Positions 7,444-15,487 of a stretch of 16,205 bases of DNA are shown piece after piece (position 1 is the first letter of the stretch; each line of letters opens with the position of its first letter). Source of the DNA: CAISGS01 sp044346445. GTDB lineage: Bacteria > Pseudomonadota > Alphaproteobacteria > Caulobacterales > Caulobacteraceae. The position numbers were made by a program, and so were the translations under genes. The notes beneath the pieces are model-generated. The model was not told the DNA's origin. It saw only the letters and a program-made list of their open reading frames with translations, and did not search any database. The DNA lies in the NCBI GenBank assembly GCA_044346445.1, contig JBIIZD010000064.1:1-16205 (forward strand), read 5' to 3'.

Positions 7444-7617
7444 CGACAAATTTGCGCTCATTTGAGAATAATAGCGGCCCAGGGTTGATCCAGGCTCGTG
7501 TCTTGCCCGGCCAGACTTGCTAAGAACTGAATTCTTTTTAGCTTTTCTGTCCCCAGTAGCTTAAAGCAGCCCCTAACCTCGTTGTTTTAGCGCTCAGTGC
7601 GCCCTGTCAGGATCTGC
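7444..7617 (+). promoter_or_regulatory. Leader region of the DEAD-box helicase gene
   Basis: 174 bp between the S24 regulator and the helicase. It contains a weak AT hairpin AAGAA-CTGAA-TTCTT followed by a T-rich run at about 7522-7539, which could be a poor terminator for the upstream gene. AGGA at 7610-7613 is the ribosome site for ATG 7618. No convincing -35/-10 pair was found. Helicase mRNAs of this type often have long leaders, but nothing here proves that. Confidence 0.3.
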
Positions 7618-9828
7618 ATGCCCTTCTCTGTTAGTCACCCCGCCCTGCAACTCGCACTCCAAGAGCAGGGGTATAAAGAACCAACCCCGGTGCAAGCGGC
7701 GGTCATGGAAGCGCGCGCGCTCGATCAGGACCTTCTGGTTTCCGCCCAAACCGGATCGGGCAAGACCGTTGCCTTTGGTTTGGCGGCGGCTTCAACCTTG
7801 TTGGGGGATGCCGAGCGCATGGGCCGGGCCGGGCCGCCCTTGGCTCTGGCGATTGCGCCAACGCGCGAACTGGCCATTCAGGTCAGCCGCGAACTGACCT
7901 GGCTCTATGGCAAGGCCGGGGCAGTGGTGGTGTCTTGCGTCGGCGGCATGGATGCAAGGCGCGAGCAAAGACTGCTGGCCAATGGTTGTCATATTGTCGT
8001 GGGTACGCCCGGGCGTCTGCGCGACCATATCGAGCGCGGCCATCTGGACCTGTCGGGGCTAAAGGTCGCTGTGCTGGACGAGGCCGACGAAATGCTCGAT
8101 CTGGGCTTTCGCGAAGATTTGGAATTCATCCTTGATGCGGCGCCGACCGAGCGGCGCACCCTGTTGTTCTCGGCAACTATTGCTAAGGATATTGCTTCCC
8201 TTGCACGCCGCTTTCAGCGCGACGCTGTGCGGATTGATACGACCAGCCTCAATGAGCCGCATGGCGATATTGAATACCGCGTGATCAGCGTTGCGCCCAA
8301 TGAGGTTGAGCGCGCCGTGGTCAATGTGCTGCGCCATATTGATGCGCCAGGCGCGCTTGTGTTCTGCTCGACGCGCGAGACCGTGCGCCGGCTTTATGCG
8401 AGCCTGCGAGAACGCGGCTTTGACGTGGTGACCTTATCGGGCGAATTGTCGCAGCGGGAGCGATCAGATGCCCTGCAAGCCCTGCGCGATGGCCGCGCAA
8501 GGGTCTGTGTTGCAACCGATGTTGCCGCGCGCGGGCTTGACCTGCCCGATCTGGGCCTGGTGATCCATGCTGACCTTCCGGTCAATCGGGCCGGGCTCTT
8601 GCACCGCTCTGGCCGAACCGGCCGCGCCGGTCGCAAGGGGGTGTCAGTGCTCTTGGCCCCTTATCAGCGCCGCCGCCGGGTCGAGCAGATCTTGTCTTCT
8701 GCCAATATTGAAGCGGTCTGGAGCGGGCCACCAACCGCAGAAGACATTCGCGCAGGCGATATGAAGCGCCTGCTCGAAGACCCCAGTCTGACTGAGACCG
8801 GCACCGAGGAGGAAGTGGCCCTGGCCACAGCCATCCTAGCCACGCGCACGCCGATGGAGATCGCGACCGCCCTGATCCGCATGCGTCAGGCCGCCCTGCC
8901 TGCGCCTGAGGACATGTTTGATGATCCCCGCGCCAGCCTGGCGCCGCCCTCGCGTACCAGCCAAGACCGTGGCAGTGATCGGGGCACTGATCGCGACCGG
9001 GGTCAGGACCGAGGCTTTGACCGCGACGGCGGCCGACCTGAACGTCTGGCACCCGAAGACGTTGTCTGGTTCCGTCTATCGACTGGCCGCCAGAATAATG
9101 CCGATCCCAAATGGTTGATCCCGCTGATCTGCCGCGCCGGCCATGTGACCAAGAAGGATATTGGTCAGATCAAGATTTTCGACCGCGAAACCAAGTTCGA
9201 AATCAGCAAGGAAGCTGAAGCGCGCTTTACCGCCGCGATCAAGGCTGCGGCCGAAAGTGGTCAAGACCAGGACATGCGGATTGAACCGGCTGTTGCGCCG
9301 GCTGGTGCTCGCGGCGGCGGCGGCGGACGAGACAGAGATAATGGTCCGCGCGGTGGAGCGCCGCGCGGCGCTGGTCCTCGCGATACCGGACCCAGAGACG
9401 TCGCGCCGCGCCAATATGCGCCGCGTCCCGCACCGAAGCGCGATTTTGTGCCGCGCGAGTCAGCGCCAAGGGATTTTGCACCGAGAGACTCGGCACCCAG
9501 AGATGCAGCCCCTAGGGATGTAGCGCCACGGTCAAAGCCCTTTGTGCCAAGGGACGCCGCGCCGCGCTCCGAAGGCGAGGCACCGGCTCGCAAGGCTTAT
9601 GGCAAGCCAGCGGTTCAGGCCAAGCCTGCGCGCGAATGGAATCCGATCGATGGTGCGCCGGATAGCCCCCGTCCGGCCCGCCCCTTTAATCCCGACAAGA
9701 AGCCAGCCTTTGGTGCCAAGCCGCCGTTTGAGAAAAAAGCGTCTTACGACAAGCGCCCGACCCCGGGAGAGGGCAAGCCCTTCTTTCCCAAAAAACCAAA
9801 ATCGAAAAAGGGCAAGCCAAACGGCTAG
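7618..9828 (+). CDS. DEAD-box ATP-dependent RNA helicase with DbpA-type RNA-binding domain and basic repeat tail
   Basis: 736-residue RNA helicase, probably acting in ribosome assembly, RNA decay or cold adaptation. Motifs in order: Q motif GYKEPTPVQ (19-27), Walker A AQTGSGKT (43-50), PTREL, TPGRL, DEAD (154-157), SAT (185-187), LVFCSTR, ATDVAARGLD and HRSGRTGR (329-336). A DbpA/CsdA-like RNA-binding domain lies at about 480-548. The last about 170 residues are a disordered, strongly basic tail with APRD repeats and a Lys/Pro-rich end; a shorter Asp/Arg repeat (DRGSDRGTDRDRG) lies before the DbpA domain. I chose ATG 7618 because AGGA lies 4 nt before it and MPFSVSHPAL is a typical family N-terminus; an in-frame GTG at 7597 lacks a ribosome site. 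The PhnA-domain gene follows after 29 bp. Confidence 0.93.
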   Translation: MPFSVSHPALQLALQEQGYKEPTPVQAAVMEARALDQDLLVSAQTGSGKTVAFGLAAASTLLGDAERMGRAGPPLALAIAPTRELAIQVSRELTWLYGKAGAVVVSCVGGMDARREQRLLANGCHIVVGTPGRLRDHIERGHLDLSGLKVAVLDEADEMLDLGFREDLEFILDAAPTERRTLLFSATIAKDIASLARRFQRDAVRIDTTSLNEPHGDIEYRVISVAPNEVERAVVNVLRHIDAPGALVFCSTRETVRRLYASLRERGFDVVTLSGELSQRERSDALQALRDGRARVCVATDVAARGLDLPDLGLVIHADLPVNRAGLLHRSGRTGRAGRKGVSVLLAPYQRRRRVEQILSSANIEAVWSGPPTAEDIRAGDMKRLLEDPSLTETGTEEEVALATAILATRTPMEIATALIRMRQAALPAPEDMFDDPRASLAPPSRTSQDRGSDRGTDRDRGQDRGFDRDGGRPERLAPEDVVWFRLSTGRQNNADPKWLIPLICRAGHVTKKDIGQIKIFDRETKFEISKEAEARFTAAIKAAAESGQDQDMRIEPAVAPAGARGGGGGRDRDNGPRGGAPRGAGPRDTGPRDVAPRQYAPRPAPKRDFVPRESAPRDFAPRDSAPRDAAPRDVAPRSKPFVPRDAAPRSEGEAPARKAYGKPAVQAKPAREWNPIDGAPDSPRPARPFNPDKKPAFGAKPPFEKKASYDKRPTPGEGKPFFPKKPKSKKGKPNG

Positions 9829-9857
9829 TCCCAGCCTTTTGCCCTCAGGAATAATGC

Positions 9858-10070
9858 ATGGAAACCCGTGACAGCAATGGCACGCCCCTTGCTGATGGGG
9901 ACAATGTCACCTTGATCAAGGACCTCAAGGTCAAGGGCACATCTGTGGTCTTGAAGCGCGGAAGCCTGGTCAAGGCTATCCGGCTGACCGACGATCCAGA
10001 CGAGATCGAATGTCGGGTGGAAAAGGTCAAGGGTCTGGTCTTGAGCACAAAGTTTGTGAAAAAGGCCTGA
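9858..10070 (+). CDS. PhnA-domain protein (alkylphosphonate utilization protein family), short form
   Basis: 70 residues covering the PhnA/YjdM C-terminal domain: RDSNGTPLADGDNVTLIKDL, KGTSVVLKRGSLVKAIRL, and LSTKFVKKA at the end. E. coli YjdM (about 111 residues) also has an N-terminal zinc ribbon, which is missing here. Despite the family name, this domain is not shown to be part of the C-P lyase pathway and is unrelated to the phosphonoacetate hydrolase called PhnA in Pseudomonas, so I give no gene symbol. The SH3-like fold would suit nucleic acid or protein binding. The ATG at 9858 follows AGGA by 8 nt. The 29-bp gap from the helicase suggests co-transcription. Function unknown. Confidence 0.85.
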   Translation: METRDSNGTPLADGDNVTLIKDLKVKGTSVVLKRGSLVKAIRLTDDPDEIECRVEKVKGLVLSTKFVKKA

Positions 10071-10088
10071 ACCCCGCGACAAGGGGAT

Positions 10089-10108
10089 GCGATCCGTGCA
10101 AAGATCGC
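10089..10108 (+). other. Short stem-loop between the PhnA-domain gene and the symporter
   Basis: GCGATC (10089-10094) and GATCGC (10103-10108) form a 6-bp stem with an 8-nt loop. A CCCC/GGGG pair lies just upstream. There is no T-tract, so it is not a convincing terminator; it could be an mRNA processing or spacing element. Confidence 0.25.
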
Positions 10109-10135
10109 CTTGATTGCATTCTTGGGGGCCAAGCT

Positions 10136-11389
10136 ATGAACCGTCGTTTTACCTATTTTGTGATGGCGGCCATGGTGCTGGGCGTCCTGGTCGGGTTTAT
10201 CCTGAACAAGACCATAACCGATCCGGCTCAGGTCAAGGCTGCCGCAGACGGGCTAAATATCGTCACCGACATGTTTTTGCGTATGATCAAGATGATTATC
10301 GCGCCGCTAGTGTTTTCCACCCTGGTGGTCGGCATTGCCCATATGGAGGATGCCGCGACGATTGGACGGGTCGGGGCCAAGACCATGGCCTGGTTTATCA
10401 CGGCCTCGATTGTGTCTTTGACCATTGGCCTGGTGATGGTGCATTTGCTCGCCCCCGGCGTGGGGCTTGCTCTGGCCTTACCAGAGGCCACAGCCACGAG
10501 CGCGGTGAGTGCCAATGCCCTGTCCTTGAAGGAGTTTATCACCCATCTGGTGCCAAAATCCATTGTCGAGGCCATGGCCAATAATGAGATCTTGCAGATT
10601 GTGGTGTTCTCGGTGTTTGTCGGGACGGCGATTTCATCGATCGAAGGCAAGGCCCCTGCCGTGCTGCAACTGGCCGAGCAGATCGCTCAGGTCATGCTCA
10701 AGATTACCGGCTATGTCATGCTGTTTGCGCCCTTCGCCATTTTTGCGGCCCTGGCCTCGACCGTGGCGACCCAAGGCCTTGGCATCTTGCTCAATTATGC
10801 CAAATTTATTGGCGGATTTTACCTGTCCCTTGGCGTGCTTTGGGGCCTGTTGCTGATCGCGGCGGTCGCGATCATGGGCAGGCGCGGGGTCGGCCTGTTT
10901 GGCATTATCCGCGAGCCGGTCTTGCTGGCCTTTTCGACCGCAAGCTCCGAGGCCGCCTATCCGCGCACACTGGAACAACTGCAAAAATTTGGGGTGTCGC
11001 GCAAGATTGCCAGCTTTGTCCTGCCGCTTGGCTATTCGTTTAATCTCGATGGCTCGATGATGTATTGCACCTTTGCCACCCTGTTTATCGCCCAGGCCTA
11101 TGGCATTGAGTTAAGTATTGGCCAGCAGATCATGATGCTGCTGCTCTTGATGATTACCTCCAAGGGCATTGCTGGTGTGCCGCGCGCCTCCTTGGTGGTG
11201 ATTGCTGCGACGCTTGCCTATTTCAAAATCCCCGAAGCGGGCCTGTTATTGATCCTAGCCGTTGATCACCTGCTCGATATGGGGCGCAGCGCCACCAATG
11301 TGGTGGGCAATTCGGTGGCGTCTGTCGTGGTCGCCAAGTGGGAAAATCAGCTAGAGGTGCCCAAGGATCAGGCGACCACGACGGCCTAA
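10136..11389 (+). CDS. Dicarboxylate/amino acid:cation symporter (DAACS family, DctA/GltP-like)
   Basis: 417-residue inner-membrane secondary transporter that imports C4-dicarboxylates or acidic amino acids with H+ or Na+. Hydrophobic helices start at residue 6 and continue through the protein. Family motifs: the HP1 serine-rich FSTASSEAAYP (266-276), GYSFNLDGS in helix 7 (299-307), HP2 SKGIAGVPRAS (342-352), and DMGRSATNVVGN (381-392) with Arg384, which in this family contacts the side-chain carboxylate of the substrate, and Asn388. This favours an acidic substrate over a neutral one. I chose ATG 10136, preceded by a G-rich TTGGGGG, because the frame open upstream of it encodes a hydrophilic, Cys/Gly-rich stretch that overlaps the PhnA-domain gene and does not resemble a DAACS N-terminus. 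It may be co-transcribed with the helicase pair or have its own promoter. Confidence 0.92.
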   Translation: MNRRFTYFVMAAMVLGVLVGFILNKTITDPAQVKAAADGLNIVTDMFLRMIKMIIAPLVFSTLVVGIAHMEDAATIGRVGAKTMAWFITASIVSLTIGLVMVHLLAPGVGLALALPEATATSAVSANALSLKEFITHLVPKSIVEAMANNEILQIVVFSVFVGTAISSIEGKAPAVLQLAEQIAQVMLKITGYVMLFAPFAIFAALASTVATQGLGILLNYAKFIGGFYLSLGVLWGLLLIAAVAIMGRRGVGLFGIIREPVLLAFSTASSEAAYPRTLEQLQKFGVSRKIASFVLPLGYSFNLDGSMMYCTFATLFIAQAYGIELSIGQQIMMLLLLMITSKGIAGVPRASLVVIAATLAYFKIPEAGLLLILAVDHLLDMGRSATNVVGNSVASVVVAKWENQLEVPKDQATTTA

Positions 11390-11414
11390 TAAGTATAAGG
11401 TTTGTTGGACCTAA

Positions 11415-11687
11415 GTAGCATTACGGATTGCGCTTACCTTGTTCGAAAGCATAAACAACCTTGTGGCGACGCAACCGAGTGGTTTGGCGGCTTTTGGTCT
11501 AGATACCGTAGTGTTAAGTATCAAATATGCCTTGACAGGACCCGAATATACGCCGGTATTTGACAAAACTATGACAAAGTTTGTAGATGAGTGCCGCTCT
11601 TAGGGAATAGACGAAAAATTGGTTGGATTTGATAAGACTATGCCTTGGCTGCGGTGGGTGGGATGTGTAGGAAAAATTCTCGCCTAA
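11415..11687 (+). pseudogene. Unrecognised small open frame, possibly a 54-residue gene or a decayed gene with an amber stop
   Basis: In frame from 11415 the translation is open for 62 codons to a TAG at 11601-11603, then continues open for 27 more codons to a TAA at 11685-11687. A TTG at 11439 would give a 54-residue product starting MFESINNLV and ending FVDECRS; no good ribosome site is visible. The peptide FDKTM occurs twice in frame, 23 codons apart (11559 and 11628), and the two copies differ only by synonymous bases. Third-position GC is about 44% in the first part, well below the neighbours, so it may be foreign, decayed or not coding at all. I do not recognise the sequence. It has no signal peptide and no long membrane helix. 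Confidence 0.2.
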
Positions 11688-11717
11688 CGATTATTGGGTT
11701 GCGAATCACCTTAAGGG

Positions 11718-11746
11718 CGCATTACAGATAGTATGTCTGTAAGGCG
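11718..11746. promoter_or_regulatory. Putative TetR operator (autoregulatory dyad)
   Basis: Perfect arms TTACAGA (11722-11728) and TCTGTAA (11736-11742) are separated by 7 bp. After one mismatch, CGC (11718-11720) pairs with GCG (11744-11746). It ends 19 bp before the tetR start codon and overlaps a possible -10 (TAGTAT). Size and position are typical of a self-repressing TetR operator. Confidence 0.6.
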
Positions 11747-11765
11747 TGCTAGATTGGGGAGGACT

Positions 11766-12383
11766 ATGAATAATCACTCTCTTTTGCGCGAATCAAGAAC
11801 GGCGCTGAGCCAGGACGACCTGCTGGATATGGCAGGGCAATTGGCAGACGATATCGGGTTAGAGCGCTTGACTACGGGCCTTCTCGCCGAGCGGGCCGAT
11901 ATTAGTCATGATCAATTGTTCCGGTTCTTTAAGGACCGCAATGCCCTGGTCGAGGCCATGATTGACCGGCTGTACCAGCGTCAAACCGAGGCGGTGAATA
12001 TCTGGTTTGGTCACCATGCTGCCCTAAGTCAGGCGCAGATGGCCGCCCATGTCGAAGATTTGGTGATCGCCCTTTTTGAGGCCAGCGCCGGTGTTTCTGG
12101 CTCTAGCGCATTGCACCAGGCCCTGCACAGCCAGGTGCGCCTGGCACCACGACGCAAGGTTATGCGCAGCATGATTGCCGACCGGTTTGCCGATGCCGTC
12201 GCCCGGCTGCAACCCGCAACCTCGCGCGACGCCCTATGGCCGCGCTATCGACTGGCGGTCGAGATGGCGCTATCGACCGAGACGCTCGACCTAACCACGG
12301 CCCCGGGCAGGGCCAGCCCAGACCCCATGCGTCTGGCGCGTGAAGGCGCGCGGGTGCTCAGGCTGGCGCTCGAAGCGGTTTAG
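11766..12383 (+). CDS. TetR/AcrR-family transcriptional regulator
   Basis: 205-residue repressor-type regulator. The N-terminal helix-turn-helix lies at about 18-65: LLDMAGQLADDIGLERLTTG, then LAERADISHDQLFRFFKDRNALVEAM, where the family usually has LAxxaGVSxgtlYxhFxxKxxLl. The all-helical C-terminal domain (70-205) is the usual ligand-binding and dimer part and carries no recognisable ligand motif. I chose ATG 11766 because GGGGAGG lies directly upstream; an in-frame ATG at 11733 falls inside the dyad that is probably its operator. It converges on the TonB-dependent receptor gene. The regulated genes are unknown: the symporter, the receptor, or only itself are all possible. Confidence 0.88.
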   Translation: MNNHSLLRESRTALSQDDLLDMAGQLADDIGLERLTTGLLAERADISHDQLFRFFKDRNALVEAMIDRLYQRQTEAVNIWFGHHAALSQAQMAAHVEDLVIALFEASAGVSGSSALHQALHSQVRLAPRRKVMRSMIADRFADAVARLQPATSRDALWPRYRLAVEMALSTETLDLTTAPGRASPDPMRLAREGARVLRLALEAV

Positions 12384-12404
12384 ACTTAAATCCGATAGGG
12401 CTTG

Positions 12405-12445
12405 AGCCCGCGTCTGTCCCTCTGGGCTCAGACGCGGGCTTTTTG
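12405..12445 (+). terminator. Intrinsic terminator of the tetR gene
   Basis: AGCCCGCGTCTG (12405-12416) pairs perfectly over 12 bp with CAGACGCGGGCT (12429-12440), with a 12-nt loop, followed directly by TTTT. It lies 22 bp after the tetR stop. An overlapping alternative stem, GAGCCC (12404-12409) with GGGCTC (12424-12429), is also possible. Confidence 0.88.
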
Positions 12446-12494
12446 TTGCCATGGCCCTGATCCCATAACAGATGCGCGCGCGCCCACCTTAACC

Positions 12495-12535
12495 GAAAAA
12501 AGGCCGCGCCCGGATCGCTTGATCCAGACGCGGCC
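12495..12535 (-). terminator. Intrinsic terminator of the TonB-dependent receptor gene
   Basis: GGCCGCG (12502-12508) pairs with CGCGGCC (12529-12535), and an inner GGATC (12512-12516) pairs with GATCC (12521-12525). On the minus strand the stem is followed by a run of six T (complement of A at 12496-12501). It lies 25 bp after the receptor stop. Confidence 0.88.
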
Positions 12536-12559
12536 CAGCCAGGTTCTTGACGAGCCTTT

Positions 12560-15487
12560 TTAGAATTTCTTGGTCAGACCAATCTTATAGGTCCGGCCCA
12601 GCGGGTTGCCGGTAAACGGGTCATATCCCAGTTCTAGGCGGGCAAACGAAGGGTCCTTGTCAAAAATATTGCCGATGGTCGCCGTCAGGGTCGCATCCCA
12701 GGGCAGGAAGACCCGGTAATTGATGTCCTGAATGATCTGGGCATCAATGGTCTTTCCCGCTGCTACCGTAACGGCGTTACCAGCCGTGTCACGATAAGCC
12801 CCAGCCGCAAATTGAGCGGTGCGCTGGTCTTCATACTTGTCGATATAACGCACGACCCAGCGCACATTATGCGGCCCGACCATATATTCGACGTGACCCT
12901 CGGCCTTCCATTTCGGAATGGGCACAATGATAGTTTGATAGTTCAGATACCCGACGCCATCAAAGCCTGGCGCAGCAAGGTTGGCACCAATAAAGGTCGG
13001 GGCAACCTTGTATTCTTGTGTGATCGTCACGCTACCGCCGACCGTGACATCTCCGCCGCCAAGGATTTGTTCCCATTTATAATCGCCGACAATATCAAAG
13101 CCGGAGGTCTTAATGCGGGGACCATTGACGAAATAGGTTTGCAGCCGGGTAATATTTGCCCCAGCGCATCCACTATTGTTAAACGTAAACCGTGATGCGA
13201 ACGGGCTGGTGCAGTTTGCGGCCAGGCCAGTCGGGAACACCGCATTGACTAGGCCAGAGACGGATTCCGACACGATTGGATTGTCAAAATCGAACTGCCA
13301 CCAGTCCACGGTGGCGCGCAAACCGGCAACCTTGAATATGGCACCAAGATTATAGGTCTTGGCCTTTTCCGGCTTCAAATCTGGATTACCGCCAATATCA
13401 ACGGCCCGGAAGCTGCCGGTAATCTGCTGCAACGAGGTCACATTGTTTGGTGCCAATTGCGCATCAGGCGGACCACGGAAGGTGCTGCCAGCCGAGGCAC
13501 GCAAGGCCAGCCATTCTGTGGTTTGCCAGCGCAGGGCAATCTTAGGATTAAAGGTTGAGCCTACGTCACCGCCGTAATCTTCATAACGGGCGGCGAGTTG
13601 AGCTTGCAACTTGTCCGTGATTGGCACATTCAATTCACCGAAGGCCGCATAAATGCTGCTTTCTAGGTCTTGGGGTGTCGCTACGCCCAGGAAGACAGAT
13701 GGCCCGTTTCGAACCGCGCCGGTACAATTGGTCACGCCAAAATCGAGTGAATTAACACACGGATTGGTTAGGGCATTACCCAGATCGCTGAAGTCCGATT
13801 TGAAGTAATTGCGACGATACTGCACCCCCGCTGCCCAGGCGATATTGCCGCCTGGCAGCACAATAGGTGTCTTGCCGTTCAATACAGCATCGGCAACGAA
13901 CGTGCTTGCCGTCTGTTTGGTTGAAGATTTTTGGAAGAACCAGGCCGTCAACTCCTTAGAGTTTGCCACGGCAGAATTATAGTTTGGATTGGATTGCCCT
14001 GTCAGGGCATTGGTCGGTATGGCATTTGAGAAGGGATTGAACCACAGGCAACCATTGGCACCGGGTGTATTGGCCGCGATATTACATTTTGGCCCGCCTA
14101 AGCCGCGCAGCGCCAGGGCAAAGCGATTCACCAGAGTATCATAACCGCTACGCTGGCCGGTTTCTGAACCATAGGTCAGGGCCGTGTCCCAGCCAATGCC
14201 ATTGGCAAATTCGCCCGTCAAACTCCCCGAAATCCGGAAGGCTTCAAATTCCCGGGTTCCGGTTGAGGGGCCATTGTCAAACAATGGATTACCACCCGTG
14301 CCAAACGGACGGAATGTACCAGCAAGAAGCTGAACGCCGCCAGCGGGCACGGCCGAGCCGATAGAGTTGAAATAGGCCACCAGCCCCGGATTGTTACTGG
14401 GCACAATATAGCGTCCGGCCGTTGTACCGGCTGGCTGGGCCTCAAGCGTCGGCGAGGACAAGGTCAGGTATGAGGGCGACGTCTGCCATTCAGGCACATC
14501 TGTCTGGGCAAATAGGGCCTCGATATGAAGCTTGGTCTTGGCGGTCAGATCCGCATTGATCTCGCCATAAACCTGCCATTTATCCTCTTTTTCGACAATG
14601 TTATCAAACGGGACAAAGTGGAACAGGCAACGTGGGGAAGTGCCTGCAAACCCGGCAAAACCCCCAGCTGCCGCGCAGCCCGCGTCGCGGGTTAATCCCG
14701 CTGCTGGTGACAGGTTTGCCGCTAGAGGCAGATAAATACCGGGGTTGCCACCCCCCGACCAACCGCCGTCCGGATTTTCCAGATAGCCCTTATCGGCCCA
14801 GTCGCGATCGGCGGCAGAGAGTGCCGAGCGATGGTCCCATCCGGCTGCGAGCAAAATGTTTGCCGTATCACCAACCCAGCCATAGGTCATGTTGAAGGTA
14901 TAGTCACCGTTGGAATCGGCTATGTGCTTGTAACTGGTCCCGACTTCAAGGCCGGAGAAATTCTTCTTGGTGATGAAATTGACCACCCCGGCAATGGCGT
15001 CAGAGCCATAAGTGGCGGCGGCACCGTCTTTCAGCACTTCAAGGCGCCCAATCGCGGCGGCTGGAATGATGTTTGTATCAACAATCCCCGAGGCGACTTG
15101 ACCCAGTGGATTGATCGGCATGCGCCGACCGTTCATCAGGACCAGCGTGCGCTGCGAGCCAAGCCCACGCAAATTGACACTGCCGGAGCCTTCGGAGCCT
15201 TGCGCACGCGAATCGAATTGATTGGTCTCGCCCAGTACGCCATTGCTGACCGGCAGGGCCTTGAGCAGCTCAAGCGTTGTTGGTGAGCCTTGGCGTTGCA
15301 ATTGTTCGGCGCTGAGCACAGCAACGGGCAGGGCCGCATCGGTCGGGGTGCCGCGGATGAAGGAGCCGGTGACGACAATCTCTTCGATTGGGGCGGGCTT
15401 GGCGTCCTGGGCCAAGGCCTGGCCCGATAGCAAGGATGCGCCTCCAAACAGGAACGCGCCGCCACACAATAATTTGCGCTTAAACAT
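12560..15487 (-). CDS. TonB-dependent outer-membrane receptor
   Basis: 975-residue outer-membrane active transporter powered by TonB-ExbBD. The N-terminal signal peptide is KRK followed by a hydrophobic stretch, with probable cleavage after ALA at 26. A TonB box EEIVVTG (35-41) precedes the plug domain (about 42-175), which holds VNLRGLG, LVLMNGRR, LEVLKDGAAATYGSDAIAGVVNFIT. The remainder is a 22-strand beta-barrel ending in YKIGLTKKF with the terminal aromatic residue expected for outer-membrane insertion. Apart from one in the signal peptide, its cysteines occur mostly as close pairs (for example around residues 270-290 and 465-480), suggesting loop disulfides. The start ATG at 15487 has AGGAGG 6 nt upstream (15499-15494). 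The substrate cannot be deduced: no siderophore, sugar or nickel genes adjoin it. Confidence 0.95.
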   Translation of the reverse strand: MFKRKLLCGGAFLFGGASLLSGQALAQDAKPAPIEEIVVTGSFIRGTPTDAALPVAVLSAEQLQRQGSPTTLELLKALPVSNGVLGETNQFDSRAQGSEGSGSVNLRGLGSQRTLVLMNGRRMPINPLGQVASGIVDTNIIPAAAIGRLEVLKDGAAATYGSDAIAGVVNFITKKNFSGLEVGTSYKHIADSNGDYTFNMTYGWVGDTANILLAAGWDHRSALSAADRDWADKGYLENPDGGWSGGGNPGIYLPLAANLSPAAGLTRDAGCAAAGGFAGFAGTSPRCLFHFVPFDNIVEKEDKWQVYGEINADLTAKTKLHIEALFAQTDVPEWQTSPSYLTLSSPTLEAQPAGTTAGRYIVPSNNPGLVAYFNSIGSAVPAGGVQLLAGTFRPFGTGGNPLFDNGPSTGTREFEAFRISGSLTGEFANGIGWDTALTYGSETGQRSGYDTLVNRFALALRGLGGPKCNIAANTPGANGCLWFNPFSNAIPTNALTGQSNPNYNSAVANSKELTAWFFQKSSTKQTASTFVADAVLNGKTPIVLPGGNIAWAAGVQYRRNYFKSDFSDLGNALTNPCVNSLDFGVTNCTGAVRNGPSVFLGVATPQDLESSIYAAFGELNVPITDKLQAQLAARYEDYGGDVGSTFNPKIALRWQTTEWLALRASAGSTFRGPPDAQLAPNNVTSLQQITGSFRAVDIGGNPDLKPEKAKTYNLGAIFKVAGLRATVDWWQFDFDNPIVSESVSGLVNAVFPTGLAANCTSPFASRFTFNNSGCAGANITRLQTYFVNGPRIKTSGFDIVGDYKWEQILGGGDVTVGGSVTITQEYKVAPTFIGANLAAPGFDGVGYLNYQTIIVPIPKWKAEGHVEYMVGPHNVRWVVRYIDKYEDQRTAQFAAGAYRDTAGNAVTVAAGKTIDAQIIQDINYRVFLPWDATLTATIGNIFDKDPSFARLELGYDPFTGNPLGRTYKIGLTKKF

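Larger units (their letters stand above)
11390..11765. other. 376-bp intergenic region of lower GC content between the symporter and tetR genes
   Basis: GC content drops relative to the flanking genes. It holds an open frame with one amber codon (11415-11687, listed separately), TTGACA hexamers at 11532 and 11560 that could be -35 elements, and the TetR dyad at 11718-11746. There is no clear terminator for the symporter; AGGT/ACCT at about 11398-11412 is only a 4-bp hairpin without a T-run. Confidence 0.5.

Noticed and set aside
7597..7617. GTG start at 7597 for the helicase
   Set aside because: No ribosome site; AGGA positions ATG 7618, which gives the usual helicase N-terminus.
10010..10135. 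N-terminal extension of the symporter to 10010
   Set aside because: It overlaps the PhnA-domain gene in another frame and encodes a hydrophilic Cys/Gly-rich stretch unlike the family; ATG 10136 begins at the expected first helix.
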